Origin: Bradyrhizobium sp. CB2312
GTDB taxonomy: Bacteria; Pseudomonadota; Alphaproteobacteria; Rhizobiales; Xanthobacteraceae
Direction: 5' to 3'
NCBI RefSeq assembly: GCF_029714425.1
Contig: NZ_CP121668.1
Location: 2,067,501 to 2,131,500, forward strand
DNA length: 64,000 nt
This document shows, piece by piece, positions 9,297 to 16,974 of the stretch (position 1 is its first letter; every line of letters starts with the position of its first letter). A program made the translations under genes and the position numbers. Below the pieces are notes generated by a model. That model was not told the origin of the DNA. It saw only the letters and a list, made by a program, of their open reading frames with translations, and did not search any database.

Positions 9297-10119
9297 CAGT
9301 CCTTCGCCCCTGTTTCGCACTTGCAGCGGCCGGGTGGTTGTTTGTGATGCCCCGGCTCGGCAGCCATGCTGTTTGACGATATTTCCTTCCCGCGAACCGT
9401 TGTTATGGTTTCGATATTCGCGGGCAGCCCTACCCATTCAGTGCCTGCGTGAGCAGGCCTGCTACTTCGACTCGATACTGAACGCTTACTGTGTGAGGCT
9501 CGGCGGTGTCTTACGGATCACCCCGCGGAGCGGATTGAGAATGCGACCTAGTACAGTTGCGCCAAGTTGCTCATCGTGTCCGAACGCTACTGAACCTTGT
9601 CGATCTCCTCGCCAACTGGCGAGAGAATCACTTGAGTAGGACCGTAACAATTGCCTAATTCCGATCAAGCGCGCGCCGCAAAGCGGTTGCTATGCATGTT
9701 TGATGCTGTTGATTTGTTTCGAGTTGTTTCTTGATATGTTGAATCGCATCAGTTGATTTGAATTTTGAACTAGTTTTGCACCGTGGCGGTTCTAAAGTTC
9801 CGCATGCCCGTATAATCCCAGCAATTTTGAGTGGTGCTGCCGGTGACGCGTAGCGAGGGGTTTTCAACCCCGGATTGACTCGTGCTCCCATTTTTCCACA
9901 TGCGACAATTCGACTCATGTGTGGTGGCTGGACTCCAGCTTGGCGAAATCTTGGCGAGTGTGTGTCTTTCGAGTCGCACTCTCGCCATGTGCGTGACGCG
10001 TTCGACTCATGTGAGGTCGCGTCGCGCGCGTTGAAAAGCTTTTCGACGCGCACGTTTCAGGCAAGCTTCGGCAAATAATCTCGTCGATCAACAGATCGAA
10101 CTGAACGGAGCATTTTCAC
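9297..10119. other. Gene-free region upstream of ftcR and the 10120 gene
   Basis: About 820 bases hold no supportable gene. The part from 9700 to 9790 is unusually AT-rich with repeated GTTGATTTG/GTTGTTTC-like words. A 13-base direct repeat TTCGACTCATGTG occurs at 9909-9921 and 10001-10013, 92 bases apart, just upstream of the 10120 gene. This could be a regulatory region for both flanking genes. No tRNA-like cloverleaf or terminator was recognised. Confidence 0.5.
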
Positions 10120-11076
10120 ATGTCGTCCGATGGACAAGCTCGTCCCAACGAAACCGCTGATGTTTCCGCGGCGGCGAAGCCGGCTCCGGCGGCAAGCATG
10201 ATGAAGGACAACGCGACGCAAAACGCCAAGCCTGCTCCGAACGCCAAGCCCGCAGCGAGCGCGAAGCGCGTGTCGGCCGCGGTGAACGATGAAGTGCTGG
10301 CGAAAGAGGCGCTCGAAGGGTTGAAGCGCATTCGCGCCAAGGCGCGCCTCGACAAGATGGCGATACCCAAGCCCGCGCCGGCCGTGATCAAGCCGGCAGT
10401 GATCGTGGCCAAGCCGCCGCCGCCGCGTCCGCCCTGGGTCGTGCCGCTCGCAACATTGGCGGTCGCCGCCATCCTGGTGGTCTGCGCCTGCACCGGCGTG
10501 ATCGCTTATCTCACCACGCAGCCTGCCCAGAGCAACGTCGCGGCCAACACCGAGATCAGGATTCTGCGCGAGACGGTCGCGCAATTGCGCAAGCAGGTCT
10601 CGGGCGTGTCCGAAAATCTCGACGGCCTGCGCACCGCGGTCGATCAGTCGAGCAAGGCGACCAATGACCGCTTCGGCAGGTTCGCCGAGAACCTCGACCG
10701 CATCGAGCGGGTGAGCTCGTCCTCGACGGCGAAGCTCGACAAGCTCGCCCAGGTGCAGGCTCAGGCGCCGGCGCCCGCGGCCGTTGCCTCGCAGCCGCCG
10801 TCACAGGCGGCACCGATGCTGGCTTCGCTCGCGCCGCCCGAGGTCACGGGATCGGTGCCTCCGTCCGCGCCGCGGAAGGTCGTCAAGGGCTGGTCGGTTC
10901 GCCAGGCCTATGAGGGGATCGCGATCCTGCAAAGTCCGAACGGCGTCATCGAGGTCGTGCTGGGACAGCAGGTGCCAGGTCTCGGCCGCATCGAGGAGAT
11001 CAGGAACGAGAACGGTCGCCTGGTGGTGGAGTCCAGCGGCGGCGTCATCTATTCGTCACGCAAGGCGACGCCCTGA
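10120..11076 (+). CDS. Membrane-anchored coiled-coil protein of unknown function
   Basis: The 318-residue product has a long Ala/Pro/Lys-rich cytoplasmic N-terminus (1-104) and one transmembrane helix (about 107-131). A periplasmic coiled coil follows (about 141-212), then an Ala/Pro/Gln linker and a compact C-terminal beta-rich domain (255-318) starting WSVRQAYEGIAILQSPNG. The last domain has the flavour of small PilP/GspC-like periplasmic domains, but this is only an impression. The start has a CGGAG ribosome site. It is not part of a visible operon; nothing indicates a specific function. Confidence 0.75.
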   Translation: MSSDGQARPNETADVSAAAKPAPAASMMKDNATQNAKPAPNAKPAASAKRVSAAVNDEVLAKEALEGLKRIRAKARLDKMAIPKPAPAVIKPAVIVAKPPPPRPPWVVPLATLAVAAILVVCACTGVIAYLTTQPAQSNVAANTEIRILRETVAQLRKQVSGVSENLDGLRTAVDQSSKATNDRFGRFAENLDRIERVSSSSTAKLDKLAQVQAQAPAPAAVASQPPSQAAPMLASLAPPEVTGSVPPSAPRKVVKGWSVRQAYEGIAILQSPNGVIEVVLGQQVPGLGRIEEIRNENGRLVVESSGGVIYSSRKATP

Positions 11077-11090
11077 GCGAACGCCGCTTT

Positions 11091-11666
11091 CTATTGGCGG
11101 TGATGCTCGAAGCTGGTGCATAGCAGATCCACCTCCGCTTCCGCGATCGGCGCGCGAAACAGGCGGCAGCTGAACTCGACTGCCTTGCTGTCCGGGGTGT
11201 TGCGATCTTCGCGCAGGAAGATGCATCGCTTGCAAACGTCGGTGTGGTGCCGCTGCTCGGCCGCGTCGGACTGATCCAGCACGTGCCGGAGCGCATCGCG
11301 GAAGCGGACCTTGGCCGCGTCGTCGAGGACGGCGATCGCCTCGACGAGAACGCTGACGGGATCGCGCACCAGGAACTTCTTGCCCTGCTGCGTCACGCTC
11401 AGCATCACCGACCGCTTGTCGGTGGCCGAGCGCTTTCGCTCCAGATAACCGAGCCGCTCGAGCTCGCCGATGATGAACGATGCGGTGCCGCGCGTGGTGC
11501 CGACGTAGCTTGCGAGCGCCGAAGGCGTCCTGGAAAACCGGTTGGCGCGGGAGAGGAATCGCAGCGCCATCCACTCGCGGTCGCGCAAGCCGTGCTTGGT
11601 GCCTTCGAACCAGAGGATTCGCGCGACCTGCTCCAACAGTTCAATCGATTCACGAGCCAAATTCAT
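11091..11666 (-). CDS. MarR-family regulator with a four-cysteine C-terminal extension
   Basis: Residues about 25-115 form a MarR-type winged helix: RDREWMALRFLSRANRFSRT, recognition helix region ALASYVGTTRGTASFIIGEL, wing RKRSATDKRSVMLSVT. The C-terminal 55 residues contain C145-x2-C148, C167 and C183 plus several histidines. This is unusual for MarR proteins and suggests a metal, Fe-S or thiol-redox sensor. A 12-bp palindrome 17 bases upstream of the start is a likely autoregulatory operator. Target genes are unknown. Confidence 0.82.
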   Translation of the reverse strand: MNLARESIELLEQVARILWFEGTKHGLRDREWMALRFLSRANRFSRTPSALASYVGTTRGTASFIIGELERLGYLERKRSATDKRSVMLSVTQQGKKFLVRDPVSVLVEAIAVLDDAAKVRFRDALRHVLDQSDAAEQRHHTDVCKRCIFLREDRNTPDSKAVEFSCRLFRAPIAEAEVDLLCTSFEHHRQ

Positions 11667-11682
11667 TTCAATTCCAGGTCGG

Positions 11683-11694
11683 ATAAAGCTTTAT
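11683..11694. promoter_or_regulatory. Palindromic operator candidate upstream of the marR-like gene
   Basis: ATAAAGCTTTAT is a perfect 12-bp palindrome, 17 bases upstream of the regulator's start codon in an AT-rich stretch. This is the normal place for a MarR-family autoregulatory site. Confidence 0.45.
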
Positions 11695-12301
11695 TCAATT
11701 GAGCCTTGGGTAGCGCAATCTGGGTGGACGACAATGGATCTCCGGCGGTCCTTCGTCCGGGATGGACGGCGGAGCGCTCTTGGAAGAGGCCCTTCGGTTT
11801 CCAAGAGGGAACCGCCGGACGTGGAACTAGAGTGTCACAAAGAAAGTTCGAGTGAATCGCACGGCTCAACTCTTCGGAAAATTTCAGTCAAATGACTGCG
11901 CTTCGCCGGCCGGATTCCGACGGCGCGCGGCGTCTGGGCAACATGATGTGTCGTTGCCGTCATCGCACAGCCCATTTGTTGCGGCGGAGCGTCTCGAAGT
12001 GCGCGAAGCGGCCGCAGGTCCGCAGCTTCTGACCGCGTGGGTTGCGGCAGCAGAACCGCAATGTTGGGTTAATGGATGTTGCGTCGCAGCGCAGCCACGC
12101 GGTTAAAGCCCGCATACGATCAAATCCGAACGGCTGGCGAATGGGTCCGTCCCGCGTTCAGAGTCCGGCGCGGCCGATGGTCCGCGGCAACGAAGGGATG
12201 AGACGGAGCCGCGTGCTCGCAGGCTGGTGACTTGCCTTTGCCCGTTAACTATCGGCGAATGCGTCGCCCCGGGGCACCACAATAAGCAGGAAGGGATACC
12301 G
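11695..12301. other. Gene-free region before the dienelactone hydrolase
   Basis: About 600 bases between the divergently placed marR-like gene and the hydrolase. No open frame shows protein-like character and no repeat family of the window occurs here. Only the AGGAAGG ribosome site at 12289-12295, placed for the ATG at 12302, is recognisable. Confidence 0.4.
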
Positions 12302-12379
12302 ATGAGTTCCGAAACCACCATGACATCCGACGTCGTCGGCCTGACGAAAGTCGCACCGGTCTCGCGCGCGGATTCATGA
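12302..12379 (+). pseudogene. Frameshifted Tat leader of the dienelactone hydrolase gene
   Basis: ATG 12302 has a good AGGAAGG ribosome site and reads MSSETTMTSDVVGLTKVAPV followed by SR, then leaves frame and stops at 12377-12379. Adding one C after TCGCGC near 12367 would give SRRGFMSATAAVAAG. That is a twin-arginine leader running straight into the hydrolase frame beginning at 12376. The break therefore separates the true start from the catalytic frame by one missing base. Confidence 0.75.
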
Positions 12380-13188
12380 GCGCCACGGCGGCCGTCGCCG
12401 CTGGCTACACGCTCGCGGCCGGCCCGGTTCGCGCCGAAGTCATCACGACCGACACCAATGGGCTCCAGGCCGGGGATGCCAAGATCAAGGTCGGCTCCGA
12501 GGAGATGCCGGCCTATTTTGCCCGCCCTGCCGGCAACACCAAGGCGCCGGTGATCATCGTCGCGATGGAGATTTTTGGCCTGCACGAATACATCAAGGAC
12601 GTGACGCGGCGCCTCGCCAAGCTCGGCGCGTTCGCGGTCGCGCCCGACTATTACTTCCGCAAGGGAGCCGATCTCACCAAGATCACCGACATCAAGGACC
12701 TGCTGCCGATCGTCAATTCCAAGCCGGACGCAGAGCTATTGTCCGATCTCGACGCGACGGTGGCCTGGGCGGGATCGCAGGGCGGCGACACCACGAAGCT
12801 CGGCATCATCGGCTTCTGCCGCGGCGGACGCACCGTCTGGGAATATGATGCCCATAGCGGCGCGCTCAAGGCCGGCGTGGCCTTCTACGGTCCGCCGGTC
12901 GATCCGGCCAATCCGCTCTGGCCGAAGAGCCCGATGCAGCTCGCCCCCGAGATGAAGGCGCCGGTGCTCGGCCTCTATGGCGGGGCCGATACCGGTATTC
13001 CGGTCGCGCAGGTCGAGCAGCTCAAGGCGGCGCTGGAGCAGAACAAGAAGACGGCTGAATTCAAGATCTATCCCGAGGCGCCGCACGGCTTCCATGCCGA
13101 CTATCGCGGCAGCTACCGCAAGGATGCCGCGGAGGATGCCTGGAAGCAGGCGCAGGCCTGGTTCAAGAAATACGGCGTATTGAGCTGA
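12376..13188 (+). CDS. Dienelactone hydrolase family protein (leader frameshifted)
   Basis: An alpha/beta hydrolase of the dienelactone hydrolase family, which opens enol-lactones in catechol catabolism or hydrolyses related esters. The catalytic triad is visible: nucleophile Cys in GIIGFCRGG, Asp in LYGGADTGIP, His in APHGFHADY. The frame begins at an ATG without a ribosome site, inside what should be a Tat signal; the remaining MSATAAVAAGYTLAAGPVRA is the hydrophobic and cleavage part only. If the upstream 1-base gap is real, export and probably translation are lost; if it is a sequence error, the full protein is 295 residues. Confidence 0.85.
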   Translation: MSATAAVAAGYTLAAGPVRAEVITTDTNGLQAGDAKIKVGSEEMPAYFARPAGNTKAPVIIVAMEIFGLHEYIKDVTRRLAKLGAFAVAPDYYFRKGADLTKITDIKDLLPIVNSKPDAELLSDLDATVAWAGSQGGDTTKLGIIGFCRGGRTVWEYDAHSGALKAGVAFYGPPVDPANPLWPKSPMQLAPEMKAPVLGLYGGADTGIPVAQVEQLKAALEQNKKTAEFKIYPEAPHGFHADYRGSYRKDAAEDAWKQAQAWFKKYGVLS

Positions 13189-13193
13189 CGCCG

Positions 13194-13268
13194 GAGCATG
13201 ATCCGAAAAGCGTGCAGCGGTTTTCCCTCGCGACAAACGCGGAACGCGTTTGCGCGGAGATCATGCTC
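13194..13268. repeat. Palindromic intergenic repeat, family A copy 1
   Basis: The element is bounded by GAGCATGATC (13194-13203) and GATCATGCTC (13259-13268) in inverted order. The interior contains GCAGCGGTTTTCCCTCGCGA. Near-identical sequence recurs at 39953-40022, and a shortened version at 47241-47289, always between genes. Confidence 0.85.
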
Positions 13269-13275
13269 AAAAATG

Positions 13276-13298
13276 AGGGCGGCCCGAGTGACCGCCCT
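13276..13298. terminator. Bidirectional terminator between hydrolase and beta-lactamase-like gene
   Basis: AGGGCGG and CCGCCCT form a 7-bp stem around a nine-base loop, followed by a pyrimidine-rich TTCCTCTATT. It lies between convergent genes right after repeat A1. Confidence 0.6.
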
Positions 13299-13313
13299 TC
13301 CTCTATTCAAGGC

Positions 13314-14582
13314 TCACTTCGTCATCGCGCCGTAGACGATGTCCTGGACCTGCTCGCGATAATATTTGCGCAGCTCGCCCGGCGCCGCCGTTCCCACGAC
13401 CACGACGAGACGTTCCTTCGGATCGCAGAAGAACTGCGTCCCGTAGGCGCCATTCCAGGTGAACTCGCCGGGATTGCCGGGCACCGACGACAGGCCTTCA
13501 CTGGTGCGGACCGCGACCGCGAGGCCAAAGCCAAAGCCGGCGCGATGCGGCTCGATGTTGGCCACGTTGTTCTTGATCTCGGGGCCAAGATGGTTGGTCG
13601 TCATGTGATGCACCGTCTTGGGTGAGAGGATGCGCTGGCCGTCGAGCTCGCCGCCATTGAGCAGCATCTGCCCGAAACGGGCATAGTCGCCGACCGTCGC
13701 GAACGAGCAGGCGCCGCCGCAATCGAATTTGGTCGGCGTGTCCAGAAGCTTGATGGCTTGCGGCTTGCCGGTCAGCGGATCGTTGGCGAATGGGCGGGCG
13801 AGGCGGGGACGCTGCGCATCGGTCGGGTGGAAGGTCGCGTCCTTCATGCCGAGCGGCTGCCAGACATTGGCGGCGAGATAGTCGCCGAGCTTCTGCTCGC
13901 TGACTTTCTCGACGACGGCGCCGAGCACGTCGATCGAGAAACCATATTCGAACACGGTCGAGGGCTGATGCGCCAGCGGCAGCTTGGTGATGCGCTCGAT
14001 GAAGGCCTGGGTGTCGCCTTCGATCGCCGGCGCGGTGCCATCGGGGTATTGCCGCGCCACCGGGCTCGATGAGTCCGGGCGGCCGCCATACATCAGGCCG
14101 GACGTGTGCCGGTAGAGATCGTGGATGAAGATCGGCGAGGCCTGCGGTTCGAGCTTCAGCGAGCCGTCGGCCTGCTGAACGCCGACCTTCATGTCGGCAA
14201 AGCCGGGATAGTAATCCGACAGTTTTGCCTGGAGCGGGAGCTGGCCCTTTTCCATCAGCGTCAGGCCGGCGACGGCGGCCATCGGCTTGGTCATCGACGC
14301 CAGCGCGAAGATCGCGTCGATCGGCATCGGCATGCCCTTGTCCGGATCGAGCATGCCATAGGCCTTGTGGTGCACGAGCTTGCCGTCCCGCGCGATGGCG
14401 ACGACCGCGCCGGGCACGCGCTTGGCGGCGATCTCTCGGGCGAAGAAACTGTCGAGCCGCGCCAGACCCTGCTTGGAGAATCCGGCGTCATCGGGATTTG
14501 CTTCGGGCAAGGGTGCGGCACGCGCGGCACCGAACGTGATGACGGCAGCCGCGGCCGCGATCATGGCGATCGTCTTCTTCAT
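13314..14582 (-). CDS. Serine beta-lactamase-fold hydrolase (class C/esterase type), secreted
   Basis: The 422-residue protein has a signal peptide (MKKTIAMIAAAAAVITFGAA, cleavage after about residue 22). The beta-lactamase/transpeptidase fold follows, with the nucleophile motif SMTK (S-x-x-K) and a Tyr motif in FEYGFSIDVLG. Family members are periplasmic esterases, D-aminopeptidases or beta-lactamases; the Y-G-F instead of Y-x-N favours an esterase/EstB-like enzyme. A GGGAGG ribosome site precedes the ATG. It stands alone, convergent to the dienelactone hydrolase. Substrate is unknown. Confidence 0.85.
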   Translation of the reverse strand: MKKTIAMIAAAAAVITFGAARAAPLPEANPDDAGFSKQGLARLDSFFAREIAAKRVPGAVVAIARDGKLVHHKAYGMLDPDKGMPMPIDAIFALASMTKPMAAVAGLTLMEKGQLPLQAKLSDYYPGFADMKVGVQQADGSLKLEPQASPIFIHDLYRHTSGLMYGGRPDSSSPVARQYPDGTAPAIEGDTQAFIERITKLPLAHQPSTVFEYGFSIDVLGAVVEKVSEQKLGDYLAANVWQPLGMKDATFHPTDAQRPRLARPFANDPLTGKPQAIKLLDTPTKFDCGGACSFATVGDYARFGQMLLNGGELDGQRILSPKTVHHMTTNHLGPEIKNNVANIEPHRAGFGFGLAVAVRTSEGLSSVPGNPGEFTWNGAYGTQFFCDPKERLVVVVGTAAPGELRKYYREQVQDIVYGAMTK

Positions 14583-14696
14583 TGTATCCTCCCAGGCGAG
14601 CTCATTATGCGAGTGGCTCGCGCGACGCCTAGATCACGACCGCGCTCGAGCGAAGTCAAGCGCGGGTGCGGCATGTCTGGGACGCACCGGAGGTGC

Positions 14697-15545
14697 CTAG
14701 CGTCCTTCGCCGGCGCGCCACAGCGCATCGAGGCCGTGGCGGTAGGTCGGATAGGCGAGCGCGACGCCGAGCTCTTGCTTCAGTTTCGCGCTGGAGACCC
14801 GGGCGCTGCTGGCATAGAAGCTGCGCGCCATCGCCGACATCTCGGCGGTCTCGAAGGCTTCTTCCGGCGGCGGCGCAACGTTCATCAGTTGCGCGGCATA
14901 GGCGATCACGTCCTGCGGGGGTGCCGGCTCGTCGTCGCAGACATTCCAGATGCCGCCGCCCTGGCACTGGACCGCCGCCATGATCGTGCTGGCGATATCG
15001 TCGACATGGATGCGGTTGAACACCTGGCCCGGCTTGATGATGCGCCTTGCCGTTCCCGCGCGCAACGTCACCAGCGCGTTGCGGCCGGGGCCGTAGATGC
15101 CGGCGAGCCGCAGGATTACGGCATCGCCGCCGGTTGCGTCGGTCCAGGCCTGCTCGGCCGCAACGCGCATGCGCGTGCGCTCGAGCGCAGCCTGCGGCGG
15201 CGTGCTCTCATCGACCCATCCGCCGGCGTGATCGCCATAGACGCCGATGGTGGAGAGATAGACGACCTTGCGGCGGCCCGCTGCCAACACATCGCGGAAT
15301 GCGGAAATGGCGGGATCTCCGGTGCTGCCGGGCGGGATCGAGATGAGAAGGACTTCGGCCTCGCTGATGCGTTTGACCGTCTCGCGCGCCGGACTGCCAC
15401 CGGAAAATTCGTGCACCTCGATGCCGGCGAGATCGTTCCGCTGCGCGGGATCGCGCACGGTGCCGGCGATATGGGAGAAGCTGTCGGCGAACCTGCCGAC
15501 GAAGTACCGGGCGCTGTAGCCGAGGCCGAGGATGAAGAGCCGCAT
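14697..15545 (-). CDS. NAD(P)-binding epimerase/SDR-like protein (YeeZ type)
   Basis: The 282-residue product begins MRLFILGLGYSARYFVGRFA, a Rossmann dinucleotide-binding loop (GLGYSA). It contains VVYLSTIGVYGDH, typical of extended SDR/NAD-dependent epimerases, and RIHVDDIASTI. These proteins are cytoplasmic and often of unknown substrate (E. coli YeeZ). The canonical YxxxK is not evident after STIGVYGD, as in YeeZ-like atypical SDRs. It is monocistronic, with a neighbour on the opposite strand. Confidence 0.8.
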   Translation of the reverse strand: MRLFILGLGYSARYFVGRFADSFSHIAGTVRDPAQRNDLAGIEVHEFSGGSPARETVKRISEAEVLLISIPPGSTGDPAISAFRDVLAAGRRKVVYLSTIGVYGDHAGGWVDESTPPQAALERTRMRVAAEQAWTDATGGDAVILRLAGIYGPGRNALVTLRAGTARRIIKPGQVFNRIHVDDIASTIMAAVQCQGGGIWNVCDDEPAPPQDVIAYAAQLMNVAPPPEEAFETAEMSAMARSFYASSARVSSAKLKQELGVALAYPTYRHGLDALWRAGEGR

Positions 15546-15689
15546 GCGTCTCCCGTGCAGGTCAAGGTTCCCGTTCGCGCTGGCCGCGCGTACCGCTCAT
15601 AAGAGATTTTTGGGTCCGACAAAAGATATTGCGATTTGTCTCGCCGGCCGGTGCAGGCAATGGTCGCTCAAGACAGGGAGGCATCGACC

Positions 15690-16415
15690 ATGCAGGCGGA
15701 AGCGGCGATCATAACGCCCTCTGGTGCGGTAGAGCTGATCCGCAGCGCGGCCGCGCTGATCTTCGACGTTGACGGCACCCTCGCCGAGACCGAGGAGCTG
15801 CATCGGCAGGCATTCAACCACGCCTTCGTCCGCCATGGTCTCGACTGGCAGTGGGACCGTGCCGTCTACAAGGATCTGCTGCGGGTCACCGGCGGCAAGG
15901 AGCGCATGCGTGCCTACCACGCGAGGCTGGCGGCCGCCCCGGCATTGTCGGATGCGGATATCGCTGAGCTCCACCGCATCAAGACCGCGCATTATGCCGA
16001 ACTGATCGAAACCGGCTTCTGCCCGTTGCGGCCGGGCGTGGCGGAGCTGCTCAGGTCGGCGCGGGCGCGCGGCCAGCGGCTTGCGATTGCGACCACGACG
16101 TCTCACGGCAACATCGACGCGCTGCTGTCGCAGGCGCTGGGGGCGCGCTGGGCCGCGCAGTTCGATGCCATCGTTGCCGGCGACGATGTCAGGCACAAGA
16201 AGCCGGCGCCGGACGTCTATCTCGAGATCCTGGCGCGGCTGAAGCTGGACGCATCCGACTGTCTTGCGATCGAGGATTCCGCCAACGGGCTGATCGCGGC
16301 GTCGCGGGCGAACATTCCGGTTCTCATCACGCGCAGCATGTTTTTCTGGGACGACGACTTCAGCGCGGCGCGGGTGGTGCTGGATGACCTGTCGGAACTC
16401 GGGGCTCCCAAATAA
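15690..16415 (+). CDS. HAD-superfamily phosphatase, CbbY-like
   Basis: The 241-residue protein has HAD motif I as FDVDGTLAETEELH with both aspartates, motif II Thr in AIATTTS, motif III Lys in DDVRHKKPAPDVY and motif IV acidic residues in IEDSANG. The alpha-helical cap between motifs I and II is of CbbY/phosphoglucomutase type. CbbY removes xylulose-1,5-bisphosphate from Rubisco in autotrophs, but no Calvin genes are nearby. ATG 15690 is chosen for its GGGAGG ribosome site; earlier in-frame ATGs exist. Confidence 0.85.
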   Translation: MQAEAAIITPSGAVELIRSAAALIFDVDGTLAETEELHRQAFNHAFVRHGLDWQWDRAVYKDLLRVTGGKERMRAYHARLAAAPALSDADIAELHRIKTAHYAELIETGFCPLRPGVAELLRSARARGQRLAIATTTSHGNIDALLSQALGARWAAQFDAIVAGDDVRHKKPAPDVYLEILARLKLDASDCLAIEDSANGLIAASRANIPVLITRSMFFWDDDFSAARVVLDDLSELGAPK

Positions 16416-16469
16416 AAAACTGGAAAACAACCCCATGCACAGTAGCTCACGCCGGCGTGAGGGCCGCGG

Positions 16470-16877
16470 TCAGTGGACCCGGTGACTCGCCCTATCGTCT
16501 TCGGCCTGCTCGACAATCTGCGCAATCGGGCTCGACTGGTGATGCACCAGGCGCCAGCCGTCGCCAACACGGCGAAAATGGTTGGCGGCGGCCAGAGCGG
16601 TGCCGTCGACGATCTCGATGCAGAGCACGCGGGCGCTGTCGCCGTCGACGATGGCCTGCGGTTCAGCGCAGACGATCTGCGGCCGCTCCGGATTTTGCAG
16701 GATGTCGCGCCAGCTCCCGATCACCGTGGCGCGCCCGACGATGGCAGGCCAGCCGGGATGGATGCAGGAAATGGCGTCGTCATCCGCCCACATCCGTTCC
16801 ATGCCGGCGAAGTCGCCGGTCGAAAAGGCGGCGTAGAAGGCCGCGTTGGCGGCGATGACCTTCCTGTCCTTTGCCAT
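16470..16877 (-). CDS. NTF2/SnoaL-like small protein
   Basis: The 135-residue product starts MAKDRKVIAANAAFYAAFST. It has the SnoaL_3 pattern GDFAGMERMWADDDAISCIH followed by GRATVIGSWRDIL and ends with VGDGWRLVHHQSSPI. Such cone-fold proteins are often ketosteroid-isomerase-like enzymes or ligand-binding domains; no catalytic role can be assigned. The start at 16877 gives the usual family length; the frame is open 46 codons further upstream without similarity. Confidence 0.82.
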   Translation of the reverse strand: MAKDRKVIAANAAFYAAFSTGDFAGMERMWADDDAISCIHPGWPAIVGRATVIGSWRDILQNPERPQIVCAEPQAIVDGDSARVLCIEIVDGTALAAANHFRRVGDGWRLVHHQSSPIAQIVEQAEDDRASHRVH

Positions 16878-16974
16878 ACCTCTCGGGTGGGCCAATGACA
16901 GGGAAAAATCAAGCGCGACTTGCGTTTGATTTTGCGTTCGATTTGGCCGCAGTGCAGCATTGCCCGCTTTGTAG

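Noticed and set aside
9811..9836. Short stretch resembling a primate Alu motif (TATAATCCCAGCAATTTTGAG)-like words
   Set aside because: Only about 20 bases resemble it imperfectly, with no further similarity on either side; treated as chance, not contamination.
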